Under the pieces are notes generated by a model. It worked only from the letters and a program-made list of their open reading frames with translations, did no database searches and was not told where the DNA came from. From NCBI GenBank assembly GCA_934047225.1, contig OW204011.1, positions 18,736,339 to 18,800,338 on the forward strand: a stretch of 64,000 bases of DNA, read 5' to 3'. The position numbers and the translations under genes were made by a program. Below, one piece after another: positions 42,101 through 51,418 of the stretch; within the stretch, counting starts at the first letter, position 1, and every line of letters starts with the position of its first letter. Source of the stretch: Ypsolopha sequella. Lineage: Eukaryota; Arthropoda; Insecta; Lepidoptera; Ypsolophidae.

Positions 42101-45100
42101 AGGGGATGTGTTGTTTTGGGGTTTCTCAGCAGTTCTAGTGACGATCTTGAGTCACTCAAGATGTTAATTTGATCACTAGTGCTGTTCTTGGCCAAATCAA
42201 TCGCCCTGTGGAGTGCGTATAATTCTGATTGGAAGACAGTGCACGCCGGATCCAGGCTGAAGGTGTGAAAACTGGTTTCCTGTCCGTCCTCCCACCATGT
42301 GAGGGCTGCTCCAACCTTGCCCTCAATTTTGCTGCCATCAGTGTACACTTGCGGCCCAGCAATTCCGTGGGTGGATAGAGTTTCGGAATCCATGTTTTCT
42401 AGGAGCTCGAACTCTGTTGTTATGAGTTGAGAAGGATGTGGCTGCTCTAGGTAGCTTATCCTTTGCTCCATTTTCCTTCCTGGTGGTATGTAGTCTGTAC
42501 TGATGCCTCGCTTGGCCATGTACAGAATTGCGGCTTCTTGTACTCTAAGGTCCAGGGGTAGTAGGCCCGATAGAATTAGTGCCGAAGAGAGCGAGACCGT
42601 TCTGTACGCTTTGCAGATCTTTTGGCCAAATCCTCTTTGCAGTGCGTCCAGACGATCTCTGATCATCTGGAGTTCTGTGGATTGGTACCATGCACTTGCT
42701 GCGTACAGTACGATCGGCTCGACAACCGCTACGTATATCGTTCTTACAATTTCACCGTTTAGGCCCCATGTCACCTTTGCTGCGCGCGCTAGGTGTTTGT
42801 ATATGTCCGCAGCCTTTTTACAGACTGCGGTCACGTGCGCCTTGAAGGTGAGTTTTCGGTCGATGATGAGACCAAGGAGTTTTATCTCGTCTACGAGTTC
42901 GAGTCTACTTCCTGACATATAGAGGTGTGGTTCCCCGTACTTCAGTTTTTTAGTCATCAACATCGCCTTGGTCTTGTGTGCGGCAAAGTTGAGCTTGTTC
43001 TGAGTACCCCACTCCACTATTGTCTCCAGTGTTGAGTTGACTCGTTGCTCCATGGTTTCGACCGAGTGGCCGGTGAATGTTAGAACTACGTCGTCCGCGA
43101 AAGCCTGCGCATGTACTCCTTCCTGTGCCAGCTTGGCCAACAGCGGATCGAGTATGATGTTCCAAAAAGCTGGTCCTCCGATGGATCCTTGGACGCAACC
43201 CTTTGTAGTATCCCTCTCGCTTGTTGCTCTGGCATAGTTGACCACTATTTTTCGGTTTTGTAGATAGGAGCACACCATCGCGTATATGTTTCGCGGACAC
43301 TTCCTTGTGGCTAGTTGGTGCTTCAAAGCCGGCCACCATGCGTTATCGAAGGCTCCCTCTATGTCCAGCGAGATCATGAGAACTATATTTTTACTTTCAA
43401 GTTCTGATCTTGTGTGCTTAAGAAGGTCATAGAGGGCGTCCTCGGTCCCGCGTTGTGGCGTAAACCCATACTGGTTGTGGTTAAGTGTGGGCTGCACGTG
43501 CCATTGCAGCCTATTAACCAAGAGTTTCTCGACGATTTTCCCGATTACTGGCAGAAGTCCAATGGGTCTGTATGACTTGGGATGTGTGTAGTCATCTTTG
43601 CCCTGTTTCCCGAGGATGATTACGTGCGCCATTTTCCACTGAGTAGGGAAATATGCAAGCCCTAGGCATTTGTTAGCCAGAGCCATGAATACCTCCCTCC
43701 CCGCTTCGATGGCCATCGTGCATATGTCCGCGGTAAGCCCGTCCGGTCCCGGTGCCTTTTTTGGATTAATGTCGTGGAGGACTGAATCCAATTCGGCTTC
43801 CGTGAACGGTGGGTCGTCTTCCGACAGATCTTGGATATCCTCGGGGTTGGAGTCCGTCAGCTCTCGGAGATGTTTGTGGAAGGGTTGGTCGGTCAATGCA
43901 GAGTCGTCAGGGTAGAACGTGCTGGCCAGGAGATCGGCCGATGCCTCGGGACTGAGTGTCTCGCCCTTCTCGTTCCTCAGAAGCGGGTCTTCTCGCCTCT
44001 TAGTTGTTCGCCTTATTACTCTGTATATCCCATCCCACATGCTCTCCTTTTCCTGCGTCGAGCAGAACTCTTTCCAGCTTTGGGTTTGGGCTTCACTAGC
44101 CTTTTTTTCGTAGTCCAGCTTGGCGGTGAGGTACTCTCCAACCACGTGTTCCCGTCTAGTGGGTGCAGCATTACGGATCCTTCGCCTCCTTCGATTAACC
44201 TCTCTTTTCAGATCAGCGAGATCTTTGGACCACCAGGGGGGTGCTACCTTGCCTTTGTAGGCGCCTAGTTTGGGAATTGCTTTGTCGCATGCCTTTTGAA
44301 TGGCGTTGGTGTATGCGACAAGCATTTCATCCAGTTCCTCGACGCTCGAGATGGAGTTGATGTTGTCCAGGGAGATGTTACTCTCGGCTAAGCCAGACTT
44401 CACGTGGAGTTGGAATTCTCGCCAGTTTGCCTTCTTGACGTTAAACCTGCGTGTGGTAGTGGGTTCTAGAGCCACTAACTCTCTGTCCAGTCGCAAGGCG
44501 AAGGTAATGGCGTTGTGGTCTGACGTTGTCATACCACGGTCCACTCTCCAGTTTTCAATCCTGCCTAGCAGAGATTGACTACACGCAGTAACATCCACTA
44601 TACTGCTGTATAGTCTACCTCCCCTGTATGTCTCAAACGTGGGGGTTTCCCCCCTGTTGAGAACATGGAACTCCATCTCGTCGAGGAAGGCGCTGTAGGC
44701 TATTCCCCTGGGGTCGTCGTGCTTGCTACCCCACCAGAGGCTCCACGCGTTTACGTCCCCGCCTATGAGAATGTTGCTGGTGTTGAGCTTTTTGCATTTT
44801 TGTTCAACACTCTGCAAGTTCACATTGATGTCTTGATCCCCCTCGAAGTACACCGATAGCACTGCTAGCTTGAGGCTGCCCGCCACCAGGGTCACCGCTG
44901 CCTCAGTCTCGGTCACCAACTGTGGGTCGTGAATTACCCTCAGTTGGTCTCCGAAAATGATGACAGCAGCTTTCACTGGTTTTGTGCGATTAAGGGTGCA
45001 CTGAATGACTTGTGCGCCGGGGTAGGTGCTCATATTGCCACTACGTCCCACATAGGGTTCCTGTACCAGGGCAATAGAGACCCCGCGTCCCTTGGCTGCC

Positions 45101-45213
45101 TGTATCAGCTCCTGCGTCGCCAGTTTGTTGCGCTGCAGGTTAGCCTGAATTACTAGCAGTTTGCTATGGGAAGCACTCGGGGGGGGAGAGGTGGGGGTGG
45201 TATCGTTGCCCTT
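39190..45213 (-). CDS. ORF2 of copy L: endonuclease-RT-RNase H fused to a virus-type SF1 helicase (about 2,000 aa)
   Basis: Domains in order, with approximate + positions: endonuclease (QANLQRNK near 45135; GGDVNAWSLWWGS near 44750; SDHNAI near 44515); RT (SLDIEGAFDNAWW near 43345, AFADDVVL near 43095); RNase H (YTDGSKIEGKVGAALTWW near 42340; HVGTAGNERADELAKQAA near 42015); Cys/His CECDPDTSESVWH; Thr/Pro linker (near 41430); an unrecognised domain (about 40870-41400); a pre-helicase region; SF1 helicase (motif I GVPGSGKTT near 40095, II DEALMSHFGA near 39885, III LLGDQNQVPF near 39805, V HEAQGLT near 39485, VI VAVSRHTGS near 39390). The helicase resembles those of alphavirus-like positive-strand RNA viruses, an ancient capture by inference. 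No AUG lies between the in-frame TGA (45223-45225) and the endonuclease. The frame is +1 to ORF1. Confidence 0.92.
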   Translation of the reverse strand, partial: KGNDTTPTSPPPSASHSKLLVIQANLQRNKLATQELIQAAKGRGVSIALVQEPYVGRSGNMSTYPGAQVIQCTLNRTKPVKAAVIIFGDQLRVIHDPQLVTETEAAVTLVAGSLKLAVLSVYFEGDQDINVNLQSVEQKCKKLNTSNILIGGDVNAWSLWWGSKHDDPRGIAYSAFLDEMEFHVLNRGETPTFETYRGGRLYSSIVDVTACSQSLLGRIENWRVDRGMTTSDHNAITFALRLDRELVALEPTTTRRFNVKKANWREFQLHVKSGLAESNISLDNINSISSVEELDEMLVAYTNAIQKACDKAIPKLGAYKGKVAPPWWSKDLADLKREVNRRRRRIRNAAPTRREHVVGEYLTAKLDYEKKASEAQTQSWKEFCSTQEKESMWDGIYRVIRRTTKRREDPLLRNEKGETLSPEASADLLASTFYPDDSALTDQPFHKHLRELTDSNPEDIQDLSEDDPPFTEAELDSVLHDINPKKAPGPDGLTADICTMAIEAGREVFMALANKCLGLAYFPTQWKMAHVIILGKQGKDDYTHPKSYRPIGLLPVIGKIVEKLLVNRLQWHVQPTLNHNQYGFTPQRGTEDALYDLLKHTRSELESKNIVLMISLDIEGAFDNAWWPALKHQLATRKCPRNIYAMVCSYLQNRKIVVNYARATSERDTTKGCVQGSIGGPAFWNIILDPLLAKLAQEGVHAQAFADDVVLTFTGHSVETMEQRVNSTLETIVEWGTQNKLNFAAHKTKAMLMTKKLKYGEPHLYMSGSRLELVDEIKLLGLIIDRKLTFKAHVTAVCKKAADIYKHLARAAKVTWGLNGEIVRTIYVAVVEPIVLYAASAWYQSTELQMIRDRLDALQRGFGQKICKAYRTVSLSSALILSGLLPLDLRVQEAAILYMAKRGISTDYIPPGRKMEQRISYLEQPHPSQLITTEFELLENMDSETLSTHGIAGPQVYTDGSKIEGKVGAALTWWEDGQETSFHTFSLDPACTVFQSELYALHRAIDLAKNSTSDQINILSDSRSSLELLRNPKTTHPLTRNIKECVAEIRAQGRQVRLFWLRAHVGTAGNERADELAKQAALQSSDAPDYSEVPVSHVKRKVREETVRRWQDRYSSSSTGAVTKVFFPDVNDAFRIVRETKMTHRQVQALTGHGGMAEYLHRFKLKSSPGCECDPDTSESVWHLLLDCPRFAVARMELEYRLNMKLEKAELRNILADKDNRTLFLAFVESVIRTAAKRNSSTDITDIPHPQTNTSTPTPTPTQTQQPTTSCSMPAEYQLLKFSEAGTPGIRLKGVATFMDDSTERLGICFCRIRGNKFVTISPGLALLLKGSNFKATMRRKAFEALGDATVAGHRCRIVRTKNKIIALFVAGDDVSEFAQASSMLSSLAAIDGPAKKISVDAMVVAYLKAEVEDYSGILRASSKHEMVVYEDRGQNLSYLRPYRLDESSTPTDSWGYPIASPELSGSERLQEKIASERQPPPRQKESEGVLSTMTRAAVGCFTNIASRIKKHSDTLTPPRPTTSSGTVSGITRTNPSKSYRGLVARPELVTPTTPSDHLSNALLEYVAMLKGTVVSKQETCRTILRAYRRGNEQLLHSKLEECDAAVYNNATFQVLGGTMAGEYMAAFNGTSGFVELDENESNRMGKPVFTTPVDDPIVVVAKCTRIMLEDRILTTANKLLGDSEPTEAAVQMLTPEMEWVNGVPGSGKTTWVVNNFDNETDLVTTSTLEGARDLRQKLEDKLGRTAKFRVRTMASLLVKGIREGESFRRLIVDEALMSHFGAIVLATRIVGASKILLLGDQNQVPFIDRENLFPMRYLSPSLFGSITKQLLCTHRNPMDVAYALREIYSGIYSSKAQTRSLTLESYEETRPPRNEHNTLYLVHTQAEKAFLEGLGYGKQQGSRIHTIHEAQGLTWERVVIIRTAKVTQQLHSSIHHAVVAVSRHTGSCVYYTARRKNDAIVRLIMNALAAETGTIKEYNLKMAWRNRDTSVADAMLSGGTGGTPVV

Positions 45214-47239
45214 AGCAGTAGCTCACACGCGAGCGAGCTATGGCGTCCATCTTTTGTTTTTCTGGACACTCATTGTCGTATGCTGCGTGCGCTTTTGATG
45301 TTGGGGTGTGGGCCTGTTCACAGTTTTTGCATTTCGGGAGAGCATTCTCCTTCCTGCTGCGACATTTCTCCCAGGAGTGATTTCCCCCGCAGAATCCGCA
45401 GAGGTCCTCCTTCTCCCGGCAAAGGCTTTTTGTGTGGCCGTATCCCCAGCACCTGGAGCACTGGATAAGGGGCGACTGATCCTCGACGGGGCTCCGTGAG
45501 AGGCCGATGTAGACTTTTTTAGCCTCCATCAGCCTCCCATAGAGCGCCGCCGACACCTCGAAAACTATATGAGCTTGCAGGGGGTTTCTCGCTTTCTTTC
45601 TGTATTTGACTCTGACGAGATTGTCGTCTTTCTCCAGGCCCATGAACAATTGTTTATTTTGAGCCCGGAATTGCTGCGTAATCTCGTCATCCTTCTGATA
45701 GGCGAGGACATTTTTCACTATTACTAAGGGATTATTCACGCGAGGCTCCTCCACTTTCAGGGTGTTGTTATTTTTAACTCTTGTCCTTACCAGGGCCAGG
45801 TCTTCTTTAGACCCACAAGTAAGGACAACCTTTTGGTTTCTCGCCTTTCTGACCCGATCCACCCGTGCACCGGTTTTTCCCATGTCCAGCGCACCGATTA
45901 TCGTCTTGATGACATTTTCCCCGGTCTTTGTGGCGTCCGTCGAGGAGACGATAATGCTGTGGTTCGGTCTTGGTGAAGGCGGTGTGGCTGGCTGTCTCTC
46001 CGGCTTGCGCTTCCGCTGCACTACGGTCCACCCGCTCGCCTCAGCGATCTCGGTCTCTAAGCTGAGTTGCGGCGGGGGTGTGCGCATTCTTTGTTCGCGC
46101 ATAGTTTTGAGCTCCGAAGAGACTGCCTCAAGCCTTTCGGTGAGCGGCTGGAGGTGCTCTGTGAGTTCCGAATTTGTGGGGTTCGCTTCGTTGGTGGTGA
46201 TTGCCTCGCGTAATGTGTTTTTTATGTAAGTGTCGAGTTGTGTCAGCGTTTCCCTCACATCCTTTACCTCCTGCTCTAAGCGGTCGGTCTGTGGTTGTGA
46301 GGGTTCCGTGATTGGAGTTGTATCCGCCCGGATTGCCATCCGTTCGTGCAGCTCTGTTGTCCTTTGGGAGAGAGTAGTTGTTTCTCTCCTCATTGAGTCA
46401 AGTTGTCTGGAGAGCTGCTCTATACTGGTGGAGAGTTTGTTGTAATCTCCTCTGAGAGAGCTCTCCGGACAACCGGACCCTTCAACTGACAACTGGGCTA
46501 ACTGGTTCGATAAGCCCTGCACAGCTTGGTCGATGGCGGCCAGGCGGTCCCTAGCTTCCCCTATTTGTCCGAATGGATCCCGCGTTTCATACGCTAGCCA
46601 TTCTCTCACTGCCTTTGTTTCCCGGAGACCCTGTCCTACTTCCTCCATTGTTTTTTGGAGGTTGATGGTGAGGTTGCTGGTCACCTCTGTGAGCTGTCTA
46701 GTGTGGGCACGCTCCACTCTGACGAGTTCCAGAGCGTGCCGGCTTCTTTCCTTCTCCAGGTTGGATTTGTGCCGTGATCTGGAGTCGGAAAGAGACAGCA
46801 CAGTCTCGTACAGGGTCTGCAGGGATAAAATGGCCGTGGTTTTGAGCTCCGTCTTCAGGTTCCTTGCGGCCTCTAGAGCCTCCTTACCTTTGAGGAGCAT
46901 GTCAGTGGCTAACTTGTTCGCAGCGTCCATTCGGACCCCACTCCTGAGGTCCCTGTTTGTGGTGGCTACAAAGCTATCCCTTCGGTCAATCGACTCCGAC
47001 AAAGAGTCTTCGTCCGAGTCGACTGGCCAAGGTGGTGATAGTGCGGCGTGGAAGGTGTCAGGGGCCGATGCAGCCGCTCTGCGCTCCGAAGCTGATGAGA
47101 CCGACTCCCCGTCGGAACCGGACTTGAGGCTATTTCTGAGGAGTCTTTCCCGGAGCGGACGTTGTGGCCGCAGAGGGGGCACCCCAGTCGTAGATGACTT
47201 GGCGACTGAGGTTCTGGGGTTTTTCGGGATGTTGGACAT
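45212..47239 (-). CDS. ORF1 of copy L: gag-like zinc-knuckle protein (675 aa)
   Basis: Starts at an ATG (MSNIPKNPRT, 47239) and ends SRVSYC with TAA at 45212. The N-terminal region is low in complexity, with Arg/Pro and acidic Ser stretches. A central coiled-coil-like part follows (SLSDSRSRHKSNLEKERSRHALELV; QLSRQLDSMRRE). Then come a conserved domain (LDMGKTGARVDRVRKARNQKVVLTC; RKKARNPLQAHIVFEV) and three C-terminal knuckles (CSRCWGYGHTKSLC, CGFCGGNHSWEKC, CKNCEQAH). The layout matches ORF1 of K, so both come from one ancestral gene. ORF2 begins in the +1 frame at its stop codon. Confidence 0.9.
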   Translation of the reverse strand: MSNIPKNPRTSVAKSSTTGVPPLRPQRPLRERLLRNSLKSGSDGESVSSASERRAAASAPDTFHAALSPPWPVDSDEDSLSESIDRRDSFVATTNRDLRSGVRMDAANKLATDMLLKGKEALEAARNLKTELKTTAILSLQTLYETVLSLSDSRSRHKSNLEKERSRHALELVRVERAHTRQLTEVTSNLTINLQKTMEEVGQGLRETKAVREWLAYETRDPFGQIGEARDRLAAIDQAVQGLSNQLAQLSVEGSGCPESSLRGDYNKLSTSIEQLSRQLDSMRRETTTLSQRTTELHERMAIRADTTPITEPSQPQTDRLEQEVKDVRETLTQLDTYIKNTLREAITTNEANPTNSELTEHLQPLTERLEAVSSELKTMREQRMRTPPPQLSLETEIAEASGWTVVQRKRKPERQPATPPSPRPNHSIIVSSTDATKTGENVIKTIIGALDMGKTGARVDRVRKARNQKVVLTCGSKEDLALVRTRVKNNNTLKVEEPRVNNPLVIVKNVLAYQKDDEITQQFRAQNKQLFMGLEKDDNLVRVKYRKKARNPLQAHIVFEVSAALYGRLMEAKKVYIGLSRSPVEDQSPLIQCSRCWGYGHTKSLCREKEDLCGFCGGNHSWEKCRSRKENALPKCKNCEQAHTPTSKAHAAYDNECPEKQKMDAIARSRVSYC

Positions 47240-47791
47240 ATTGATGGGGATTTTATTTACTTAGAATAAGATGAGTATCAACTTAACTTAATATTAATTA
47301 CAATAAATATTTAAAACTATACTAAAAATTACCAACTAACTACAAATAAGGGTCTTGCCGTAGATGTTGATGGCTTCCGGATGCTGGTTTTGTTGCTTCA
47401 CGGATTATTTGTGCGAGTAAACTGCTTGATGTGCCTGCGTAGTTGTTGTGCTTGACTATTTGTGTGAGGTACACTCTAAGGGGGGAAGATAGAAGTGGCG
47501 GATAGTTTTTCCGATCTAATGGCCAAGGGAAGCAAGGAATCAGTGATCCGTGGGAGCCCGTTTGTAGCTGAGGCTCTTCCGGTTAATTTGAGCCCAAGCT
47601 CGATGTTGTCAGGCCAAGGGGGACAAAGTTAGCCGCCGGGGTGTGGAGGTAAGAGGGTGGGGGGAGTAGAAAAAGGTTTTTTGGATCTATCACCCCAACC
47701 GTCAGGGCTATCAAAATTCTGGCAGAGCCAAAGTACTCCTTTTGCTCTCCCGAGAAGTTTGAGCCCAAACTCGGGGGGTCTAGCGTCACGG

Positions 47792-48045
47792 GGGGCAAGA
47801 CGGGCCCTTGCGGGGGTGAGGTCGAGGGAGAGGGAGGGGGGTTTGGGGGTTGGGGAAGGGGGAGTTGGGATTAGGGACGGGGGAGTCGGGATCTGTGAAG
47901 GGGGAGTTGGGGTTGGGGGAGGGGGAGTCAGGGTTGGGGTAGGGGGAGTTAGTATTGGGTTAGGGGAGTGTTGATGGTTGGGTTGGAGGTCGGGGGAAGG
48001 GTAGGAATCAAGAGCCGACGATTGGCAGGGGGCCCGTCTTGCCCC
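47792..48045 (-). repeat. G-rich 21-base minisatellite flanked by a 16-base inverted repeat (5' UTR of copy L)
   Basis: GGGGCAAGACGGGCCC (47792-47807) is the exact complement of GGGCCCGTCTTGCCCC (48030-48045). Between the arms, five 21-base units start GGGGGAGT (47858-47962), inside a longer G-rich stretch. The G-rich strand is +, the same as the telomere G-strand; the element's RNA is C-rich here. GAGCCCAAGCTCG-like hairpin motifs occur near 47590, 47760 and 48245. The rest of 47240-48783 shows no gene. Confidence 0.8.
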
Positions 48046-48783
48046 ACTTGATAATGGGGGGGGGGTGAAACCTGAGAGGGGTAGGCGCGGTGTACGTCAG
48101 GTGGTGGGGGGAGATCAATGTGATCCACACGGCGGGTGACCAAGTTTTGGAGGGGGGGCGCAAATTGGGGGGGGTCCAAAAATTTGGGGGAGGGGGATGT
48201 TTTGGGCCTGTGCGGAAAGGACTGGTCGTCCCGATATCAACAAGCCCAAGCTCGGGGGGAATAGGACAAGGGGTTCAGGAGTTCCCTAGGTGTACCTCTG
48301 GTCTCCGAGTGTCCTCAGGAAACTGCTCCTCATCAGCTAGATGAAGTCCTCAGGTGGGCAGAGGTGTCTTCAGCGATGGCTGTCTGGCTGGTACGTCACT
48401 AACACGCGCCAAGCCCGGCACGTGTAACCTAGATAACTAGGTCAGAGCGATTTGTATGGGAGCTTTGTTGGTGAATAACTCCTGTTCCTGACGACGGATC
48501 TCCGAAATTTCTTCAATTCCAGATAGAACTTGGCAAGAGCTACGCATTGAAATTTGACTCACTGTTTTAGGTACTTCTTGCGCCGGCTTATGCTGCTCCA
48601 AAGTTGAAGGTCTCCAGAGTCAGATCCCGTTGGCCGATTTTGTTGCCAACACAAATCCTGGTGAGTCGTACACTTAACTATCACTGCACAACACTTTCAC
48701 TTTGATATTTAGGTTTTTTCTATTTTTAATGATTTTTTGTGTGGAGCGACGAGGTGTATGGTACGGAGTTTCGAGCAGTACTG

Positions 48784-48833
48784 GGTTAGGTTAGGTTAGG
48801 TTAGGTTAGGTTAGGTTAGGTTAGGTTAGGTTA
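48784..48833 (+). repeat. Telomeric TTAGG array 10
   Basis: About ten units. Its left edge is the 5' end of minus-strand L and its right edge is the 5' truncation of plus-strand G, so two 5' ends face each other across telomere repeats. Confidence 0.97.
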
Positions 48834-48834
48834 C

Positions 48835-50916
48835 CGACAGGAATTGTTAAGGACCCTGGACTACGACCCCTGGGGACGGCCGTACAGGGCTGCCAGGAAG
48901 AAGCTCCGCCCCTGGGCCCCTCCGCTAACGCAGAGTCTTCGGCCGCAGCTGGTGGATGAGGTGACGTCAGCCCTCTTTCCATCTAGAGCCCACCATGTGC
49001 CCCCGCAGATGGCAGCAGACATCGCAAGTTACCCGCGAGAAGACTCAGCTCCACCAGTCTCAGAGGAAGAGTTTCGAGGAGCTCTGGTAAAACTCCGAGC
49101 TCGAAAAGTCGCCCCCGGGCTGGACGGCATCCCTGGCCGCGTTCTGGGCCTGGCTCTTAAAGAGCACTTCGGGCCGAGATTTCGCCGCTTCCTCTCGGTA
49201 TGCCTGGAGCAGGGGCATTTTCCGCTACAATGGCGGACCGGCAAACTGGTGCTGCTTCGTAAGGAGGGGCGCCCTGCCGAATCGCCATCGGCGTACCGTC
49301 CGATTGTCCTGCTGGACGTGGTTGGCAAGCTCTTTGAGCGTATAATTGCCGGCCGAATTATTGACCACCTCGAGTCAGCAGGACCAGATCTATCGGACAA
49401 CCAATTCGGTTTTCGGAGAGGTAGGTCCACTATCCACGCCATTTTGCGGGTGAAAGCCTTGGCAGACCAAGCAGTGACTCAGGGTGAGGTGGTGCTGGCG
49501 GTGTCTCTAGACATCACCAACGCTTTTAACACCTTGCCCTGGTCCTGCATCAAGGAAGCCCTCAGGTACCACAAGGTGCCTGAATATCTGCTGAAAATAG
49601 TGGATTCCTACCTCTCTGAGAGGTACATTAGGTACCCAGGACGAGAGGCATGGGGCCAAAGGGCAATGTCGTGCGGTGTTCCGCAGGGGTCAGTTCTCGG
49701 GCCGCTCCTGTGGAATATCGGTTACGACTTGGTGTTGCGTGGCGCGAACCTCAGGGGAGTTGAGGCTACGTGTTATGCGGACGATACCCTGGTCACTGCT
49801 CGAGGGTTCACCTTCAGGGACGCTGCCATCCTCGCCACGGCCGGCGTGGCCCACGTTGTGCGGCGTATTAGGTCGCTGGGACTGGAGGTGGCCCTCCACA
49901 AATCGGAGGCCCTTTGCTTTCATGGACCCCGAAATTCTCCACCTGCTGATGCGGGGATAATGGTCGGGGGGGTACGCATTGCTGTCGGGTCGACGATGAA
50001 GTACCTGGGCCTCATCCTCGACAGCCGGTGGAACTTCGCTGCCCATTTTGAGCGGTTGGTGCCAAAGCTCACCACCACGAGTGCGGCGCTGAGTAGGCTC
50101 CTGCCTAACCTCGGAGGGCCAAAAACATCCTGCAGGCGGCTTTACATGGGCATCGTGCGGTCCATGGCCATGTACGGTGCCCCTGTGTGGGCCGACACCC
50201 TGACGAGGTCGAACATCACCCTCTTGCGAAGATCGCAAAGAGTGATGGCCTCTCGGGTGATTCGGGCATACTGCACCATTTCCGCAGAAGCTGCCTGCGT
50301 TATTGCGGGATCCCTCCCATGGGACCTAGACGCGAGTGCCCTCTCGTCCGTGTATTACTGGCGAGAGGAGGCGCGTCAACAAGGTTTGCGATGGGCTCCG
50401 AGGGAGATAGAGGCGGAGCGAGAGCGGATTCGTGGCGAGGCTGTAGAGGACTGGGCGATGAGGCTCGCTGAGTCCACATATGGCCGGCGTGCTATTGATG
50501 CCATCCAGCCCGTACTGCCGCAGTGGCTAAGCCGAGAGCATGGCGCGCCTACCTTCCGTCTGACGCAGGTGCTTTCCGGACACGGTTGCTTCGGGAAGTA
50601 CCTGTGCCGGATCGGAAGGGAAACATCTGAGGCGTGTCATCACTGTGCCGCTGTGGTGGACTCCGCAGATCACACCTTGGTGGATTGCCCAGCCTGGGTG
50701 GAGGAGCGCAGCGCTCTTCGTGCGATTGTCGGGCAGGATTTATCACTGCCTGCAATTGTGGGGGTGGTACTTGCCGACAGATCGGCCTGGCACGCTTTTG
50801 CCACCTTCTGCGAGATGGTAATTTCGCAGAAGGAGGCCGCAGAGCGCGAACGTGAGAGGGTGGACCCAACTCGCCGTGCGAGACGGGGCCGCCGACGTCG
50901 AGGTGACAGGCCGTAG
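48835..50916 (+). pseudogene. ORF2 of copy G: RT and Cys/His tail
   Basis: About 693 codons open from the truncation (RQELLRTLDYDPWGRPY) to the stop at 50914-50916. RT motifs are APGLDGIPGRVL, YRPIVLLDVVGKLFERII, FGFRRGRSTIHAIL, SLDITNAFNTLPW (A), VPQGSVLGPLLWN (B) and CYADDTLVTARG (active site). The C-terminal part has LSGHGCFGKYLCRIGRE, the CHHC...H...C finger and an Arg-rich tail. No RNase H is seen. The frame is clean; only the 5' truncation disables it. Confidence 0.9.
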
Positions 50917-50964
50917 TCACCTCGATGCCCTGTAGTTCCGGGCAGTAGAATAGGGCTACGGTAT

Positions 50965-50997
50965 CCCCTGCCTGCGGTAAGAGCCCGCTTAAAGGGG
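50965..50997 (+). promoter_or_regulatory. 3' UTR stem-loop 1 of copy G
   Basis: Same design as in F and H: CCCC/GGGG outer stem (50965-50968, 50994-50997) and inner stem GCGG/CCGC (50974-50977, 50985-50988) with 7-base loop TAAGAGC. The inner stem differs from the GTCG/CGAC of F on both arms, so pairing is kept. Confidence 0.78.
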
Positions 50998-51247
50998 TAT
51001 CGGGGTCGCAGGTGCGCGGGGCGGGGGGCCCTTAGCGCACCACCTCGCGACTCCGGGAGAGGCGGCGACACGTTTGTGGTGCGTGCCGCCGCAGCACCAG
51101 GGTGGTGCGGGGGGAAGTTTCTACCTCCCCCAAGGGGGGGCCACTGCTTCGGCGGTGGCGGGCGCGGAGGGTACCGGAAGTATGCCACTCGGCGGTTCCC
51201 GGGACCCCTCCAATATATGCGCCAACGGTGACCACCGTGGGGTTTTA

Positions 51248-51264
51248 GTCGGTAAGAGTCCGAC
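51248..51264 (+). promoter_or_regulatory. 3' UTR stem-loop 2 of copy G
   Basis: Stem GTCGG/CCGAC around loop TAAGAGT. F and H have GCCGG/CCGGC with the same loop, a paired C-G to T-A exchange that keeps the stem. Confidence 0.78.
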
Positions 51265-51316
51265 ATAACACCACCATCCCCCCCGGGTGGTGGTGTACCC
51301 ATGAGGGTTTCCCCAC

Positions 51317-51359
<43 letters not shown>

Positions 51360-51361
<2 letters not shown>

Positions 51362-51418
51362 TTAGGTTAGGTTAGGTTAGGTTAGGTTAGGTTAGGTTAG
51401 GTTAGGTTAGGTTAGGTT
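51360..51418 (+). repeat. Telomeric TTAGG array 11
   Basis: About 11-12 units between the poly(A) of copy G and the 5' end of copy H. Both neighbours lie on the + strand. Confidence 0.97.

Larger units (their letters stand above)
38652..48783 (-). mobile_element. Copy L: full-length helicase-type TRAS-like LINE (about 10.1 kb)
   Basis: The largest and most complete element: poly(A) (38652-38675 on +), a 3' UTR to 39189, ORF2 (39190-45213), ORF1 (45212-47239) and a 5' UTR (47240-48783) that begins CAGTACTGC at the CCTAA repeat. The 3' UTR is A-run rich with a TATGG/CCATA hairpin near the tail. The 5' UTR has a G-rich minisatellite on + inside a 16-base inverted repeat. No stop or frameshift was found in either ORF. 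It is the best copy here for studying the RT-helicase fusion. Confidence 0.93.
48834..51359 (+). mobile_element. Copy G: 5'-truncated SART-like LINE, second subfamily
   Basis: Plus-strand LINE with ORF2 (48835-50916), a 3' UTR of about 400 bases with two stem-loops, and a long poly(A) tail (51319-51359, 41 A), then TTAGG. It is related to F and H at the protein level, but the DNA has clearly diverged. It lacks ORF1 and the endonuclease because of 5' truncation. Confidence 0.92.

Noticed and set aside
47657..47974. Gly/Val-rich + strand ORF
   Set aside because: Product of the G-rich 21-base minisatellite, antisense to the 5' UTR of copy L.
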